From Streptomyces sp. HPF1205 (GTDB lineage: Bacteria; Actinomycetota; Actinomycetes; Streptomycetales; Streptomycetaceae), in assembly GCF_020400825.1 (NCBI RefSeq), contig NZ_JAINVH010000006.1, forward strand, positions 231,820-295,819: DNA of 64,000 bases. The letters run 5' to 3'. The notes beneath the pieces are model-generated. The model made no database searches and was not told the origin of the DNA. It was given only the letters and a program-made list of their open reading frames with translations. The translations under genes and the position numbers were made by a program. Below are positions 53,706-61,530 of this stretch, one piece after another (the first letter of the stretch is position 1; each line of letters opens with the position of its first letter).

Positions 53706-54809
53706 ATGACCGCCGAAGGCCGCTACACGCAACCGCCCGCCGAGTGGACCTGGCAGGTGCCGGCCCACGGCGCGGCCCGCTTCTCCTGGGAGTACGACGA
53801 CGGCCGCGACCGCCTGCTGGCCCTCTACCAGAAGGGCAAGGACAAGCAGTGGGACGCCGTCAAGCGGATCGACTGGGACCTGGAGGTCGACCCGTACGAC
53901 CCGCTGGGCACCCCCGACGAGGCCATGTCCGTGTACGGCACGCGGTACTGGGACGCGATGAGCGACCGCGACAAGGGGCTGCTGCGGCAGCACTACACGG
54001 CCTGGCAGTTCAGCCAGTTCCTGCACGGCGAGCAGGGCGCGATGGTGTGCGCGGCGCGGATCGTGGAGTCCGCGCCCGACCTGGACGCGAAGTTCTACTC
54101 CGCGACCCAGACTATGGACGAGGCCCGCCACGCCGAGATCTACGGCCGCTTCCTGCGGGAGAAGGTCGGGCTGCTCTACCCGATCAACGACAACCTCCAG
54201 GCGCTGCTCGGCGACACCCTGCGCGACTCGCGCTGGGACATGCCCTACCTCGGCATGCAGGTGCTCATCGAGGGGCTGGCCCTGGCCGCGTTCGGCATGA
54301 TCCGCGACACCACCACCAGGCCGCTGCCCCGGCAGATCCTCGCGTACGTCATGCAGGACGAGGCGCGGCACGTCGCCTTCGGGCGGATGGCGCTGCGGGA
54401 CCACTACAAGCAGCTGAGCGACGCGGAGCTGCGCGAGCGCGAGGAGTTCGTCATCGAGGGGTGCTACCTGATGCGGGACCGGCTGCGCGGGGTCGAGGTC
54501 CTGGAGAACTTCGGGATCCCGCCCGCCGAGGCGTCCGAGATGACGGAGCGGTCGCAGTTCCTGGCGCTGTTCCGCAAACTGCTGTTCAGCCGGATCGTGC
54601 CGTGCGTGAAGGACATCGGCCTGTGGGGGCCGCGCCTGCAGCGCGCCTACGTCGACATGGGCGTCCTGGAACTCGGCGACGTCGGCCTCGACGCCTTGAT
54701 GCGGCAGGACGAGGAGGTCGCGGAGACGCTGGACGCCGAACGCTTCGCCGCCGAGGAGGGGGCGCGCACCGCCGAGGTCGAGCAGGCCATCGCCCTGGGC
54801 GGAGAGTAG
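53706..54809 (+). CDS. Ferritin-like diiron protein
   Basis: Protein of 367 residues with two helix-borne diiron motifs: TMDEARHAEIYGRF and MQDEARHVAFGRM, each a carboxylate-x-x-His set as in ferritin-like oxygenases, with a partner Glu in HGEQGAMVCAARI. ATG 53706 is preceded by GGAGGAAG. It resembles proteins annotated as ferritin-like or long-chain diiron hydroxylase-like in actinobacteria; the substrate is not known. It is divergent from the AurF-like gene, with a TetR-type operator between. Confidence 0.82.
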   Translation: MTAEGRYTQPPAEWTWQVPAHGAARFSWEYDDGRDRLLALYQKGKDKQWDAVKRIDWDLEVDPYDPLGTPDEAMSVYGTRYWDAMSDRDKGLLRQHYTAWQFSQFLHGEQGAMVCAARIVESAPDLDAKFYSATQTMDEARHAEIYGRFLREKVGLLYPINDNLQALLGDTLRDSRWDMPYLGMQVLIEGLALAAFGMIRDTTTRPLPRQILAYVMQDEARHVAFGRMALRDHYKQLSDAELREREEFVIEGCYLMRDRLRGVEVLENFGIPPAEASEMTERSQFLALFRKLLFSRIVPCVKDIGLWGPRLQRAYVDMGVLELGDVGLDALMRQDEEVAETLDAERFAAEEGARTAEVEQAIALGGE

Positions 54810-55023
54810 CGGCGGACAGCGGCCGGGTTGCGGTCGGCAGCGGCCGGCAGGGCCGAGGGCTCGTCAAGTGCCCGGCCGTACGTCCGTGTTCGGTAACAAC
54901 CCCCGGGGCCGCGCCCTGGTCAGGAACCGTACCCTGAACGCTCGCATCTACTCGTTCAGATCCGGGCAGGTACACGGATCCGCGAACGGCGAGCAGCGAC
55001 CAGCGGACGGGCGGGGACAGCGC

Positions 55024-55884
55024 ATGGCGGTACGGGGATTTCAGGTGGCGAGGGCGAAGCCGCAGGTGATGGCGATAGCCGTGGCCGTGCTCGTGGTGGT
55101 GATCGCGGCGGTCGCCTCCGCGCTGGCGGCGCCGGGGGGACACCACACCGGCAGCGCCAGGGGAAGCGTGCTGCCCGGCGGGGTGCCCGGGACGGGACCG
55201 AGCGCGAAGCCGACCCGCGGCACGCACCGGGCCGCGCCCCCGCCCGGCGTCACCGTCGGCTCCGACAACGGCCCCTCCGTGCCCGCCACCATCCAGCACG
55301 CGGCCGAGGCGCCCGGCAAGGCCGTCAACATCACCATCGACGACGGCCCCGACCCGCACTGGACCCCGCTGATCCTCAAGGTGCTCCGGCAGCACCACGT
55401 GCACGCCACCTTCTGCATGATCGGCCCGCAGGCCGAGGCGCACCCGGAGCTGGTCCGCCAGGTGGTGGCCGAGGGGCACCGGCTGTGCGACCACACCGTG
55501 CACCACGACACGGCCATGGACCACAAGCCGGTCGCGTACCAGAAGGACGAGATCATGGACGCGCTGGAGATGATCAAGCAGGCCTCCGGCGGCGCCCGGG
55601 TGTACTACTACCGCGCCCCCGGCGGCGCGTTCACGCCGGCCAGCCGCGCGTTCGCCGCCGCGCACGGGATGCGCCCGCTGGGCTGGAACATCGACAGCAA
55701 GGACTTCGACCGCCCCGGCGTATCGGTGATACTCGCCACCGTCAAGCACGAGATCCACAACGGCCCGACCGTGCTGTTCCACGACGGCGGCGGCAACCGC
55801 TCGCAGACCGTGACGGCGCTCGGCCAGAGCCTGACGTGGCTGAAGCAGCAGGGCTACGCCTTCAGTTTCCCGAAGGTGGGCTGA
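55024..55884 (+). CDS. Membrane-anchored polysaccharide deacetylase (NodB domain)
   Basis: Protein of 286 residues. One N-terminal hydrophobic segment (VMAIAVAVLVVVIAAVASALA) acts as signal or anchor, followed by a Gly/Pro linker and a NodB (CE4) domain from residue ~95. Motif 1 is ITIDDGPDPH, with Asp residues for catalysis and metal; motif 2 is HTVHHD, the metal histidines; motif 3 is YYRAPGGAF. It would remove N-acetyl groups from peptidoglycan or another wall glycan. ATG 55024 was chosen over an upstream frame with no signal-like start. Its last 23 bp overlap the 3' end of the PBP gene. Confidence 0.9.
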   Translation: MAVRGFQVARAKPQVMAIAVAVLVVVIAAVASALAAPGGHHTGSARGSVLPGGVPGTGPSAKPTRGTHRAAPPPGVTVGSDNGPSVPATIQHAAEAPGKAVNITIDDGPDPHWTPLILKVLRQHHVHATFCMIGPQAEAHPELVRQVVAEGHRLCDHTVHHDTAMDHKPVAYQKDEIMDALEMIKQASGGARVYYYRAPGGAFTPASRAFAAAHGMRPLGWNIDSKDFDRPGVSVILATVKHEIHNGPTVLFHDGGGNRSQTVTALGQSLTWLKQQGYAFSFPKVG

Positions 55885-57352
55885 AGCTCGACAGCGGCGA
55901 GGTGAGGACCGCCCGCATCACCGCGCGGGCGATCGGCGCCGCGTTGCCGCCGCCGGAGATGTCCGCCCGTACCGCGTCGGCGTCCTCGACGACCACGGCG
56001 ACCGCGACCGAGGCGCGCGAGGAGCCGGCGGGCCCGGCATAGGCGATGAACCAGGCGTACGGCGTGCCCGTGTTGGCCGGGCCGTGCTGGGCGGTGCCGG
56101 TCTTGCCGCCCACGACCGCGCCGGGGATCGCCGCGTTCCGCCCGGTGCCCTCGGTCACCACGCCCTCCATCAACTGCCGCAGCAGGCCCGCGGTCCGGGC
56201 GCTGACCGCCTGGTGGAGCAGGCGCGGCTTCGTCACCGACACCGTCACGCCGCCGTGGTTGGTGACCCGGTCCACCAGGTACGGGGTCATCAGCCGCCCG
56301 CCGTTGCCGACCGCGGCCGCGATCATGGCCATCTGCAGCGGCGTGGCGGTGGTGTCGAACTGCCCGATGGACGACTGCGCCACCTGGTCCGGGCTCATCT
56401 CCTTGTCGACGTTGCTCTTGGCGACCGCGGGCGGCAGCCGCAGCCCGCGGTCGTTGAAGCCGAACGCCTCCGCCTGCCGGACCACCCCGTAACGGCCCAG
56501 GTCCGCGCCCAGCTTGGCGAAGACGGTGTTGCAGGAGATCCGGAAGGCGTCGTAGACGGAGGCGTCCCGGCAGCCGCCGCCCTCGTTGACCAGGTCGACG
56601 TCCGTGCCCGGCAGCCGGTACGGGTCGGGGGAGTCGGTGCGCGCCCGCAGGTCCCGCACCAGGCCGCTCTGCACGGCCGCCGCGGCCGTGACGACCTTGA
56701 ACGCCGAGCCGGGCGGGTACGTCTGCCGGATCGCCCGGTCGAGCATCGGCTGGTCGGGGTCGGTGGTCAGGGCGTGCCAGGCGGCGGCGGTACGCGCCCC
56801 GCCGCCGGACAGCAGCGCGGGATCGTACGAGGGGGAGGACACCAGCGCCAGGATGCGGCCGGTCGCCGGGTCCAGCGCGGCCACCGCCCCCTTGCGCCCG
56901 GCCAGCCCCTCGAACGCGGCCCGCTGCGCGGCCGGGTCGAGCGTGGTGTGCACGTCGCCGCCGCGCTGCCGCACCCGGGTCAGCCGGCTGAACAGCGGGG
57001 GCGAGGCCAGCTCCGGCGCGCTGCCGTCCAGCAGCGCGTCCTCGGTGCCCTCCAGCAAGGTGGCGCCGTAGACCTGCGACGAGAAACCGGTCACCGGCGC
57101 GTACAGCGGCCCGTCGGTGTACGTGCGCGCGTAAGCCAACCGGCCGCCGGTGGCCCGCGACCCGGTGACGGGGCGGCCGTCGACCAGGATGTCCCCGCGC
57201 GGGTCGTGGAACCGCGCGATCGTCAGCCGCGGATCGGCCGGATTGCGGTCGTACGAGGAGTCGTGCCGCACCTGCACCCGCCACGCGTTGACCAGCAGCG
57301 CGACCAGCAGCAGGACGCACATCACGCCGGTGTGCCGGATGCAGCGGTTCAC
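55862..57352 (-). CDS. Class B penicillin-binding protein (PbpA-like transpeptidase)
   Basis: Protein of 496 residues with one N-terminal TM (VMCVLLLVALLVNAWRV). A dimerisation region precedes the transpeptidase domain, which has SxxK in PPGSAFKVV, SxN in ISCNTVF and KTG in VGGKTGTAQH. It crosslinks peptidoglycan and is encoded with a FtsW/RodA-like glycosyltransferase; such pairs act together. GTG 57352 overlaps the upstream stop as GTGA. In streptomycetes this is a second PBP/FtsW pair besides the one near pknB, as I recall. Confidence 0.92.
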   Translation of the reverse strand: MNRCIRHTGVMCVLLLVALLVNAWRVQVRHDSSYDRNPADPRLTIARFHDPRGDILVDGRPVTGSRATGGRLAYARTYTDGPLYAPVTGFSSQVYGATLLEGTEDALLDGSAPELASPPLFSRLTRVRQRGGDVHTTLDPAAQRAAFEGLAGRKGAVAALDPATGRILALVSSPSYDPALLSGGGARTAAAWHALTTDPDQPMLDRAIRQTYPPGSAFKVVTAAAAVQSGLVRDLRARTDSPDPYRLPGTDVDLVNEGGGCRDASVYDAFRISCNTVFAKLGADLGRYGVVRQAEAFGFNDRGLRLPPAVAKSNVDKEMSPDQVAQSSIGQFDTTATPLQMAMIAAAVGNGGRLMTPYLVDRVTNHGGVTVSVTKPRLLHQAVSARTAGLLRQLMEGVVTEGTGRNAAIPGAVVGGKTGTAQHGPANTGTPYAWFIAYAGPAGSSRASVAVAVVVEDADAVRADISGGGNAAPIARAVMRAVLTSPLSSFSPPSGN

Positions 57353-58716
57353 GCCGCCGCCCCCACCGGCTCGGCTGCCGCCGGGCGCGGCAGCGGGCGG
57401 CGGGCCCGGTCGCTGGCCCGGATCAGCAGCGCCACGATGATCCAGTTGGTGACCACGGAGGAGCCGCCCTGGGCCAGGAAGGGCAGCGCCATGCCGGTCA
57501 GCGGGATCAGGTCCATCACCCCGCCGGCCACCACGAACACCTGCAGCGCCAGGATCGACGCCAGCCCCACCGTCAGCAGCCGGCCGAACGGGTCGGGCAG
57601 TGCGAGCGCGGCCCGGAAACCGCGGGCCACCAGCAGCCCGTACAGCAGGAACAGCGCGCACAGCCCGGCGAACCCCAGCTCCTCGCCGGCCGTCGCCAGG
57701 ATGAAATCCGACTTGGCGGCGAACCCGATCAGGTACGAGTACCCCTGCCCGAGCCCGCTGCCCAGCGCCGCGCCGTCCGCGAAGGCGAACAGCGACTGGG
57801 CGAGCTGACCGGCGCCGGCGCCGGCGTCGATCGACGCGAAGGGGTGCAGCCAGTCCCGTACCCGGTCGTGCACGTGCGGCTCCAGGCCGCCCACGGCGAC
57901 CGCGCCCGCCGCGGCCAGCAGCAGCCCCACCGCGATCCAGCCGGTACGCCCGGTGGCCACGTACAGCATCACCACGAACAGCCCGAAGAACAGCAGCGAG
58001 GTGCCCAGGTCCCGTTCCAGCACCAGCACGCCCACGCTGACCAGCCAGATCGCCACGACCGGGCCGAGCACCCGGCCGGTGGGAAGCTGCAGGCGGCGCA
58101 GGCCGAGCACGCGGCGGCCGGTGTACGCCAGGGCCGCGCGGTTGGCCGAGAGGTAGCCGGCGAAGAACACCGCGAGCAGCACCTTCGCGAACTCGCCCGG
58201 CTGGATGGACAGTCCGAACAGCCGGATCCAGATCCTGGCCCCGTTGACGGCGGGGAACAGGATCGGCGCGGCCATCAGGGCGAGCGCCGCCGTCACGCTG
58301 ACGTACGCGTACCTGGCCAGCACCCGGTGGTCGCCGAGCGCGAGCACCACGACGGTGAACAGCCCCACGCCCGCGCTGGACCACACCAGTTGCGCGGGGG
58401 CGGCGCGGGGGCCGAGCACGGGCTCCAGGTCCAGCCGGTAGATCAGCACCAGGCCGATGCCGTTGAGCAGCACCGCGATGGGCAGCAGCAGCGGATCGGC
58501 GTACCGGGCGCGGGCGCGCACCGCCAGATGGGCGAGCAGCGCGAGCGCCCCGAGCCCCGCGCCGTAGCCCGCGGCCCCCTGCGGCACGCGGCCGGTCCTG
58601 GCCAGCCCGACCTCCGCGTACCCGTACACCGCGATCGCGACCGCGAGGACGATCAGGCCCAGCTCGACCGTGCGCGAGGGTCCGGCGGAGGGGGGCGTGC
58701 CCGGTGGTGCGCTCAT
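57349..58716 (-). CDS. FtsW/RodA/SpoVE-family SEDS glycosyltransferase
   Basis: Polytopic membrane protein of 455 residues with about ten to twelve hydrophobic segments. SEDS signatures: ARIWIRLFGLSIQPGEFAKV, VLERDLGTSLLFFGLF (with the catalytic-site Glu and Asp), and FILATAGEELGFAG near the C-terminus. SEDS proteins polymerise lipid II into glycan strands together with their cognate PBP, encoded next. Start is at 58716; the downstream PBP start overlaps its stop codon. Confidence 0.93.
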   Translation of the reverse strand: MSAPPGTPPSAGPSRTVELGLIVLAVAIAVYGYAEVGLARTGRVPQGAAGYGAGLGALALLAHLAVRARARYADPLLLPIAVLLNGIGLVLIYRLDLEPVLGPRAAPAQLVWSSAGVGLFTVVVLALGDHRVLARYAYVSVTAALALMAAPILFPAVNGARIWIRLFGLSIQPGEFAKVLLAVFFAGYLSANRAALAYTGRRVLGLRRLQLPTGRVLGPVVAIWLVSVGVLVLERDLGTSLLFFGLFVVMLYVATGRTGWIAVGLLLAAAGAVAVGGLEPHVHDRVRDWLHPFASIDAGAGAGQLAQSLFAFADGAALGSGLGQGYSYLIGFAAKSDFILATAGEELGFAGLCALFLLYGLLVARGFRAALALPDPFGRLLTVGLASILALQVFVVAGGVMDLIPLTGMALPFLAQGGSSVVTNWIIVALLIRASDRARRPLPRPAAAEPVGAAA

Positions 58717-58849
58717 GGGGCGTCACGCTAGCGGGAAAAGGGAGGCTTCGCCCGGTCCGGCCGGTTCTGTCCCCGCGGGGGTTCGCCCGGACACCCGCAA
58801 GGGTGCGTCCCCTGCGGGTGCCGCACCCGCCCGGACTACGCTGGCCGAC

Positions 58850-59581
58850 GTGACCGCCCCGGAGGAACTGTCCGACCTGCCGTACGCCGATCTGCTGCGC
58901 CCCTACCGGGGCCCGCTGGAGATCGAGGGCGACTACGACACCGTCCACTTCGACCACCGCGCCTTCGAGCCGGGGGGAGCGGACGAACCGGGTGAACCGG
59001 GTGAACAGGGTGAACAGGGCGGTCCGGGCGGGCGGGGCGGCCGGGGGCGGCCCCGCGCGACCGGCAGCCGGTTCCTGGAGTCCGCCCTGACCGACTGCGT
59101 CCTCACCGACGCCGACCTGCGCAACTGCCGCTTCAACGACGTGTGGGTCAGCGCCACCCGCTTCACCGGCGTGTCCCTGGCGGACACCGACTGGCTGGAC
59201 TCGGCCCTGCTGGCCTGCTCCCTGGCCGGCGTCGAGGCGTTCGGCAGCGTGCTGCGCCGGGTGACGTTCCGGCGCTGCAAGCTCGACTCGGTGAACCTGC
59301 GCTCGGCCGGGCTGCACGACGTGGTCTTCGAGGACTGCGTCCTGCGGGAAGTGGACCTCGCCGAGGCCACGCTCGACTCGGTGTCCTTCCCCGGCACCCG
59401 CCTGGAGCGGGTCCGCCTGGGCCGGGCCACCGTGAAGAAGGCCGACCTGCGCGGGGCGACCGCCATCGACCTCGCCGACGGCTACGAGGCGCTGCGCGGC
59501 GCCCTGATCACCTCCACGCAACTGCTCGACCTCGCCCCCGCGCTCGCGCAGACCCTCGGCATCACCGTCAAGGACCGCTGA
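58850..59581 (+). CDS. Pentapeptide-repeat protein
   Basis: Protein of 243 residues from GTG 58850. From residue ~75 it is built of A/C-D/N-L/F-xx pentapeptide repeats (ADLRNCRFND, then RSAGLHDVVFEDCVLREVDL) that form a right-handed quadrilateral helix. A Gly/Glu/Gln/Pro insert around residues 43-65 is encoded by 9-bp repeats. Some members mimic DNA and protect gyrase, but most have no known role; no gyrase link is visible here. Confidence 0.82.
   Translation: MTAPEELSDLPYADLLRPYRGPLEIEGDYDTVHFDHRAFEPGGADEPGEPGEQGEQGGPGGRGGRGRPRATGSRFLESALTDCVLTDADLRNCRFNDVWVSATRFTGVSLADTDWLDSALLACSLAGVEAFGSVLRRVTFRRCKLDSVNLRSAGLHDVVFEDCVLREVDLAEATLDSVSFPGTRLERVRLGRATVKKADLRGATAIDLADGYEALRGALITSTQLLDLAPALAQTLGITVKDR
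58986..59021 (+). repeat. 9-bp repeats in the pentapeptide-repeat gene
   Basis: Four 9-bp units alternating ccgggtgaa- and cagggtgaa-like words encode GEPGEQ-type residues. In frame. Confidence 0.7.
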
Positions 59582-59633
59582 CCCGCGCGCGGCGGATCCC
59601 CCATCCCTCTGCATCACTCGACCAGGAGATCTC

Positions 59634-60125
59634 ATGACCACCCTCCACGACATCCCGCTCCTCACCCTCGACGGCGCGCCCACCAGCCTCGGCGAGTACC
59701 GCGGCAAGGCCGTCCTGGTGGTGAACGTCGCCTCCAAGTGCGGGCTCACGCCGCAGTACGAGGGCCTGGAGCGGCTGCAGAAGCGGTACGCCGACCGCGG
59801 CTTCACCGTGCTGGGCGTGCCCTGCAACCAGTTCGGCGGCCAGGAGCCGGGCACCGCCGAGGAGATCCAGACCTTCTGCTCCACCACCTACGGGGTCAGC
59901 TTCCCGATGCTGGAGAAGACGGACGTCAATGGCGTGAACCGGCATCCGCTGTACGCCGAGCTGACCCAGGTGCCCGACGCGGCCGGGGAAGCCGGGGACA
60001 TCCAGTGGAACTTCGAGAAGTTCCTGATCAGCGGCACGGGAGAGGCCGTCGCCCGGTTCCGTCCCAGGACCGAGCCGGAGGCGGCTGAGGTCACCGGGGC
60101 GATTGAGGCGCTGCTGGTGAGCTGA
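59634..60125 (+). CDS. Glutathione peroxidase-family thiol peroxidase
   Basis: Protein of 163 residues. Catalytic tetrad: Cys36 (VASKCGLT), Gln70 (FGGQEPG), Trp125 and Asn126 (IQWNFEKF). Cys replaces selenocysteine, as in most bacterial members. A second Cys at 82 (TFCSTTYG) may serve as resolving residue, in which case thioredoxin would be the reductant; actinomycetes lack glutathione. It reduces hydrogen peroxide or lipid hydroperoxides in the cytoplasm. Confidence 0.93.
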   Translation: MTTLHDIPLLTLDGAPTSLGEYRGKAVLVVNVASKCGLTPQYEGLERLQKRYADRGFTVLGVPCNQFGGQEPGTAEEIQTFCSTTYGVSFPMLEKTDVNGVNRHPLYAELTQVPDAAGEAGDIQWNFEKFLISGTGEAVARFRPRTEPEAAEVTGAIEALLVS

Positions 60126-60262
60126 CCAGGTCAGAGCCCGGGTGGGTGCCTTATTTGCGCGATCGCGCCATGGCAGAATCCGGCCGGTCGGTGGACATTG
60201 TCCGGATCACCCCCTTCCTGGTTGGCTTTAATCACCGCACCGGAGAGGAAGGGACCGGGCAA

Positions 60263-60736
60263 GTGCAGGAGACGAAGTTCCGTAGCGGACACCTTTGTGT
60301 CGACACGGACCCTGCGCTGTGCGTTCCCTGCCAGGAGCGGCTGGATCGGCAACTCGCCTTGCTTCCCCGGGTATACGGCGAGTTGGAGGTTGCGCTCGTA
60401 CCGGCGCCGGACTCCGGCGACCGATTGACCGGCATTGCCCGGCCCGGCATCCCCCTGAACGGGCCGGCTGTCGAGGCGCGCGCCGACATTCGAGGCACTC
60501 TCGCCTCCTGGGCCGATCTGTTGGTCGAGGGCCGGAACGTCCGTCTCCCCCTACGGACGGTTCCGGCCCTCGCAGCATTCCTCCGCCGGCACCTCGCCTG
60601 GCTCGCCGTTCACCCGGCGGCCGAGGACGCCGCGGCGGAGATCGACGAACTGCTGCGGCGCTGCCTGACCGTCGCACGGCCGCTGTCCCACGCGCGGCGC
60701 ATACCCGCCCGGCGTGCGCGATGCCTGGAGTCATGA
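60263..60736 (+). CDS. Cys-containing hypothetical protein, phage-like, possibly truncated
   Basis: Protein of 157 residues from GTG 60263, preceded by GAGAGGAAGGGA. An N-terminal Cys pair (HLCVDTDPALCVPCQERLDRQL) and a helical middle resemble small proteins of actinobacterial phage and integrative elements, where a C-terminal zinc-ribbon and HTH usually follow. Here the chain ends soon after ARRIPARRARCLES with neither, so a truncation or frameshift near the end is possible. Function unknown. The codon pattern is less GC-biased than in the neighbours. Confidence 0.55.
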   Translation: MQETKFRSGHLCVDTDPALCVPCQERLDRQLALLPRVYGELEVALVPAPDSGDRLTGIARPGIPLNGPAVEARADIRGTLASWADLLVEGRNVRLPLRTVPALAAFLRRHLAWLAVHPAAEDAAAEIDELLRRCLTVARPLSHARRIPARRARCLES

Positions 60737-60892
60737 GGGGTTCGTGCCGCCCGGCCCGATGATTCGCACACCACACGACACGGACGGCGTGAAGACCACG
60801 AACAGCGCCTACAGCACCTGCAGCACCCGCAGCCCCTGTGGCCCGCACAGCACCTACGGCATCTGCAGCCCCCGCGGCCCCCGCAGCACGAA

Positions 60893-60920
60893 CCGGGCGG
60901 CCCCCTCGGGGACCGCCCGG
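60893..60920 (-). terminator. Hairpin downstream of the VWWPG peptide gene
   Basis: Arms CCGGGCGG / CCGCCCGG plus inner CCCC / GGGG with a one-base bulge and a ctc loop, 75 bp beyond the stop codon. Confidence 0.6.
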
Positions 60921-60994
60921 CCATGGACCGGCATGCGCTCGGCCGTGACGACGTCAGCGTTTACGGAGACGTCCGGGGCGAACGGGGTCCGCGC

Positions 60995-61369
60995 CTATAC
61001 GGACACCGCCGGGGCCGCCGTGTCGTCGCCGGTGGTGGCCAGCCCGGGCCACCAGACGGTCGGCGTGGCGTCGGTCACGACACCGGGCCACCAGACGGCG
61101 GGGCCGTCGGCCGTGTCGGCGGCGCCGGTGGTGTCACCCGGCCACCAGACGGTCGGCGTGGCGTCGGTCACGACACCGGGCCACCAGACGGCGGGAGAGG
61201 CGTCGGTGGTGGCACCCGGCCACCACACGGAGGGAGTGGCCGCGGCGTCCCGGGAGCCGGCGTCGCCGTCCGAGCCCGCGGCGACAGCGGTGCCCACAGC
61301 CGGCGACGACAGGGCGAGCACCACGGCGGCGACTGTGGAGACGTGCATCAATAGCCGGTTACGCGACAT
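60995..61369 (-). CDS. Secreted repeat peptide with five VWWPG motifs (unrecognised family)
   Basis: Small protein of 124 residues. ATG 61369 has an AAGGA ribosome site 7 nt upstream. Residues 1-30 form a Sec-type signal peptide with likely cleavage after VGTAVA. The mature ~94 residues contain five copies of VWWPG at 48-52, 61-65, 74-78, 92-96 and 105-109, with mostly 13-residue spacing and Asp/Thr/Ala/Gly between. There is no Cys. The pattern suggests a repeated core (peptide precursor), an adhesive or polymer-forming wall protein, or an aromatic binding surface. It lies downstream of and on the same strand as a LuxR-type regulator. I do not recognise the family. Confidence 0.75.
   Translation of the reverse strand: MSRNRLLMHVSTVAAVVLALSSPAVGTAVAAGSDGDAGSRDAAATPSVWWPGATTDASPAVWWPGVVTDATPTVWWPGDTTGAADTADGPAVWWPGVVTDATPTVWWPGLATTGDDTAAPAVSV
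61047..61195 (+). repeat. Two identical 56-bp copies inside the VWWPG gene
   Basis: 61047-61102 and 61140-61195 are identical over 56 bp and 93 bp apart, an exact number of codons. Each copy spans two VWWPG motifs (PAVWWPGVVTDATPTVWWPG). Base identity including third positions indicates a recent duplication or gene conversion. Confidence 0.9.
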
Positions 61370-61487
61370 CGCAATCCTTAGAAGCGGCAGAGGTCGTTGG
61401 GACGGTGAGGGTTCGTAAGACGTGCGGAGATACACGTAACGAGCCTCATGTTCCCAAAGGGGGACAGTTGAGGGCCACATTCCGGTT

Positions 61488-61517
61488 GTGCGTATGTGCG
61501 CAAGTGCGTGAATACGC
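61488..61517. promoter_or_regulatory. Triple GTGCG repeat with 8-bp period, within a GCGTAT/ATACGC dyad
   Basis: GTGCG starts at 61488, 61496 and 61504. The block is framed by GCGTAT (61490-61495) and ATACGC (61512-61517). It lies 119-148 bp upstream of the VWWPG start and just after the regulator gene; possible binding site of that regulator. Confidence 0.4.
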
Positions 61518-61530
61518 AGCTCATGTCAAC

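Noticed and set aside
55862..59887. 1341-codon minus-strand frame spanning PBP, FtsW, pentapeptide and peroxidase genes
   Set aside because: Only the part below 57352 is the PBP; upstream it runs antisense or out of frame through other well-supported genes.
60714..61418. Plus-strand frame opposite the VWWPG gene
   Set aside because: Its repeats mirror the minus-strand repeats. The minus strand has a ribosome site, signal peptide and regular aromatic motifs.
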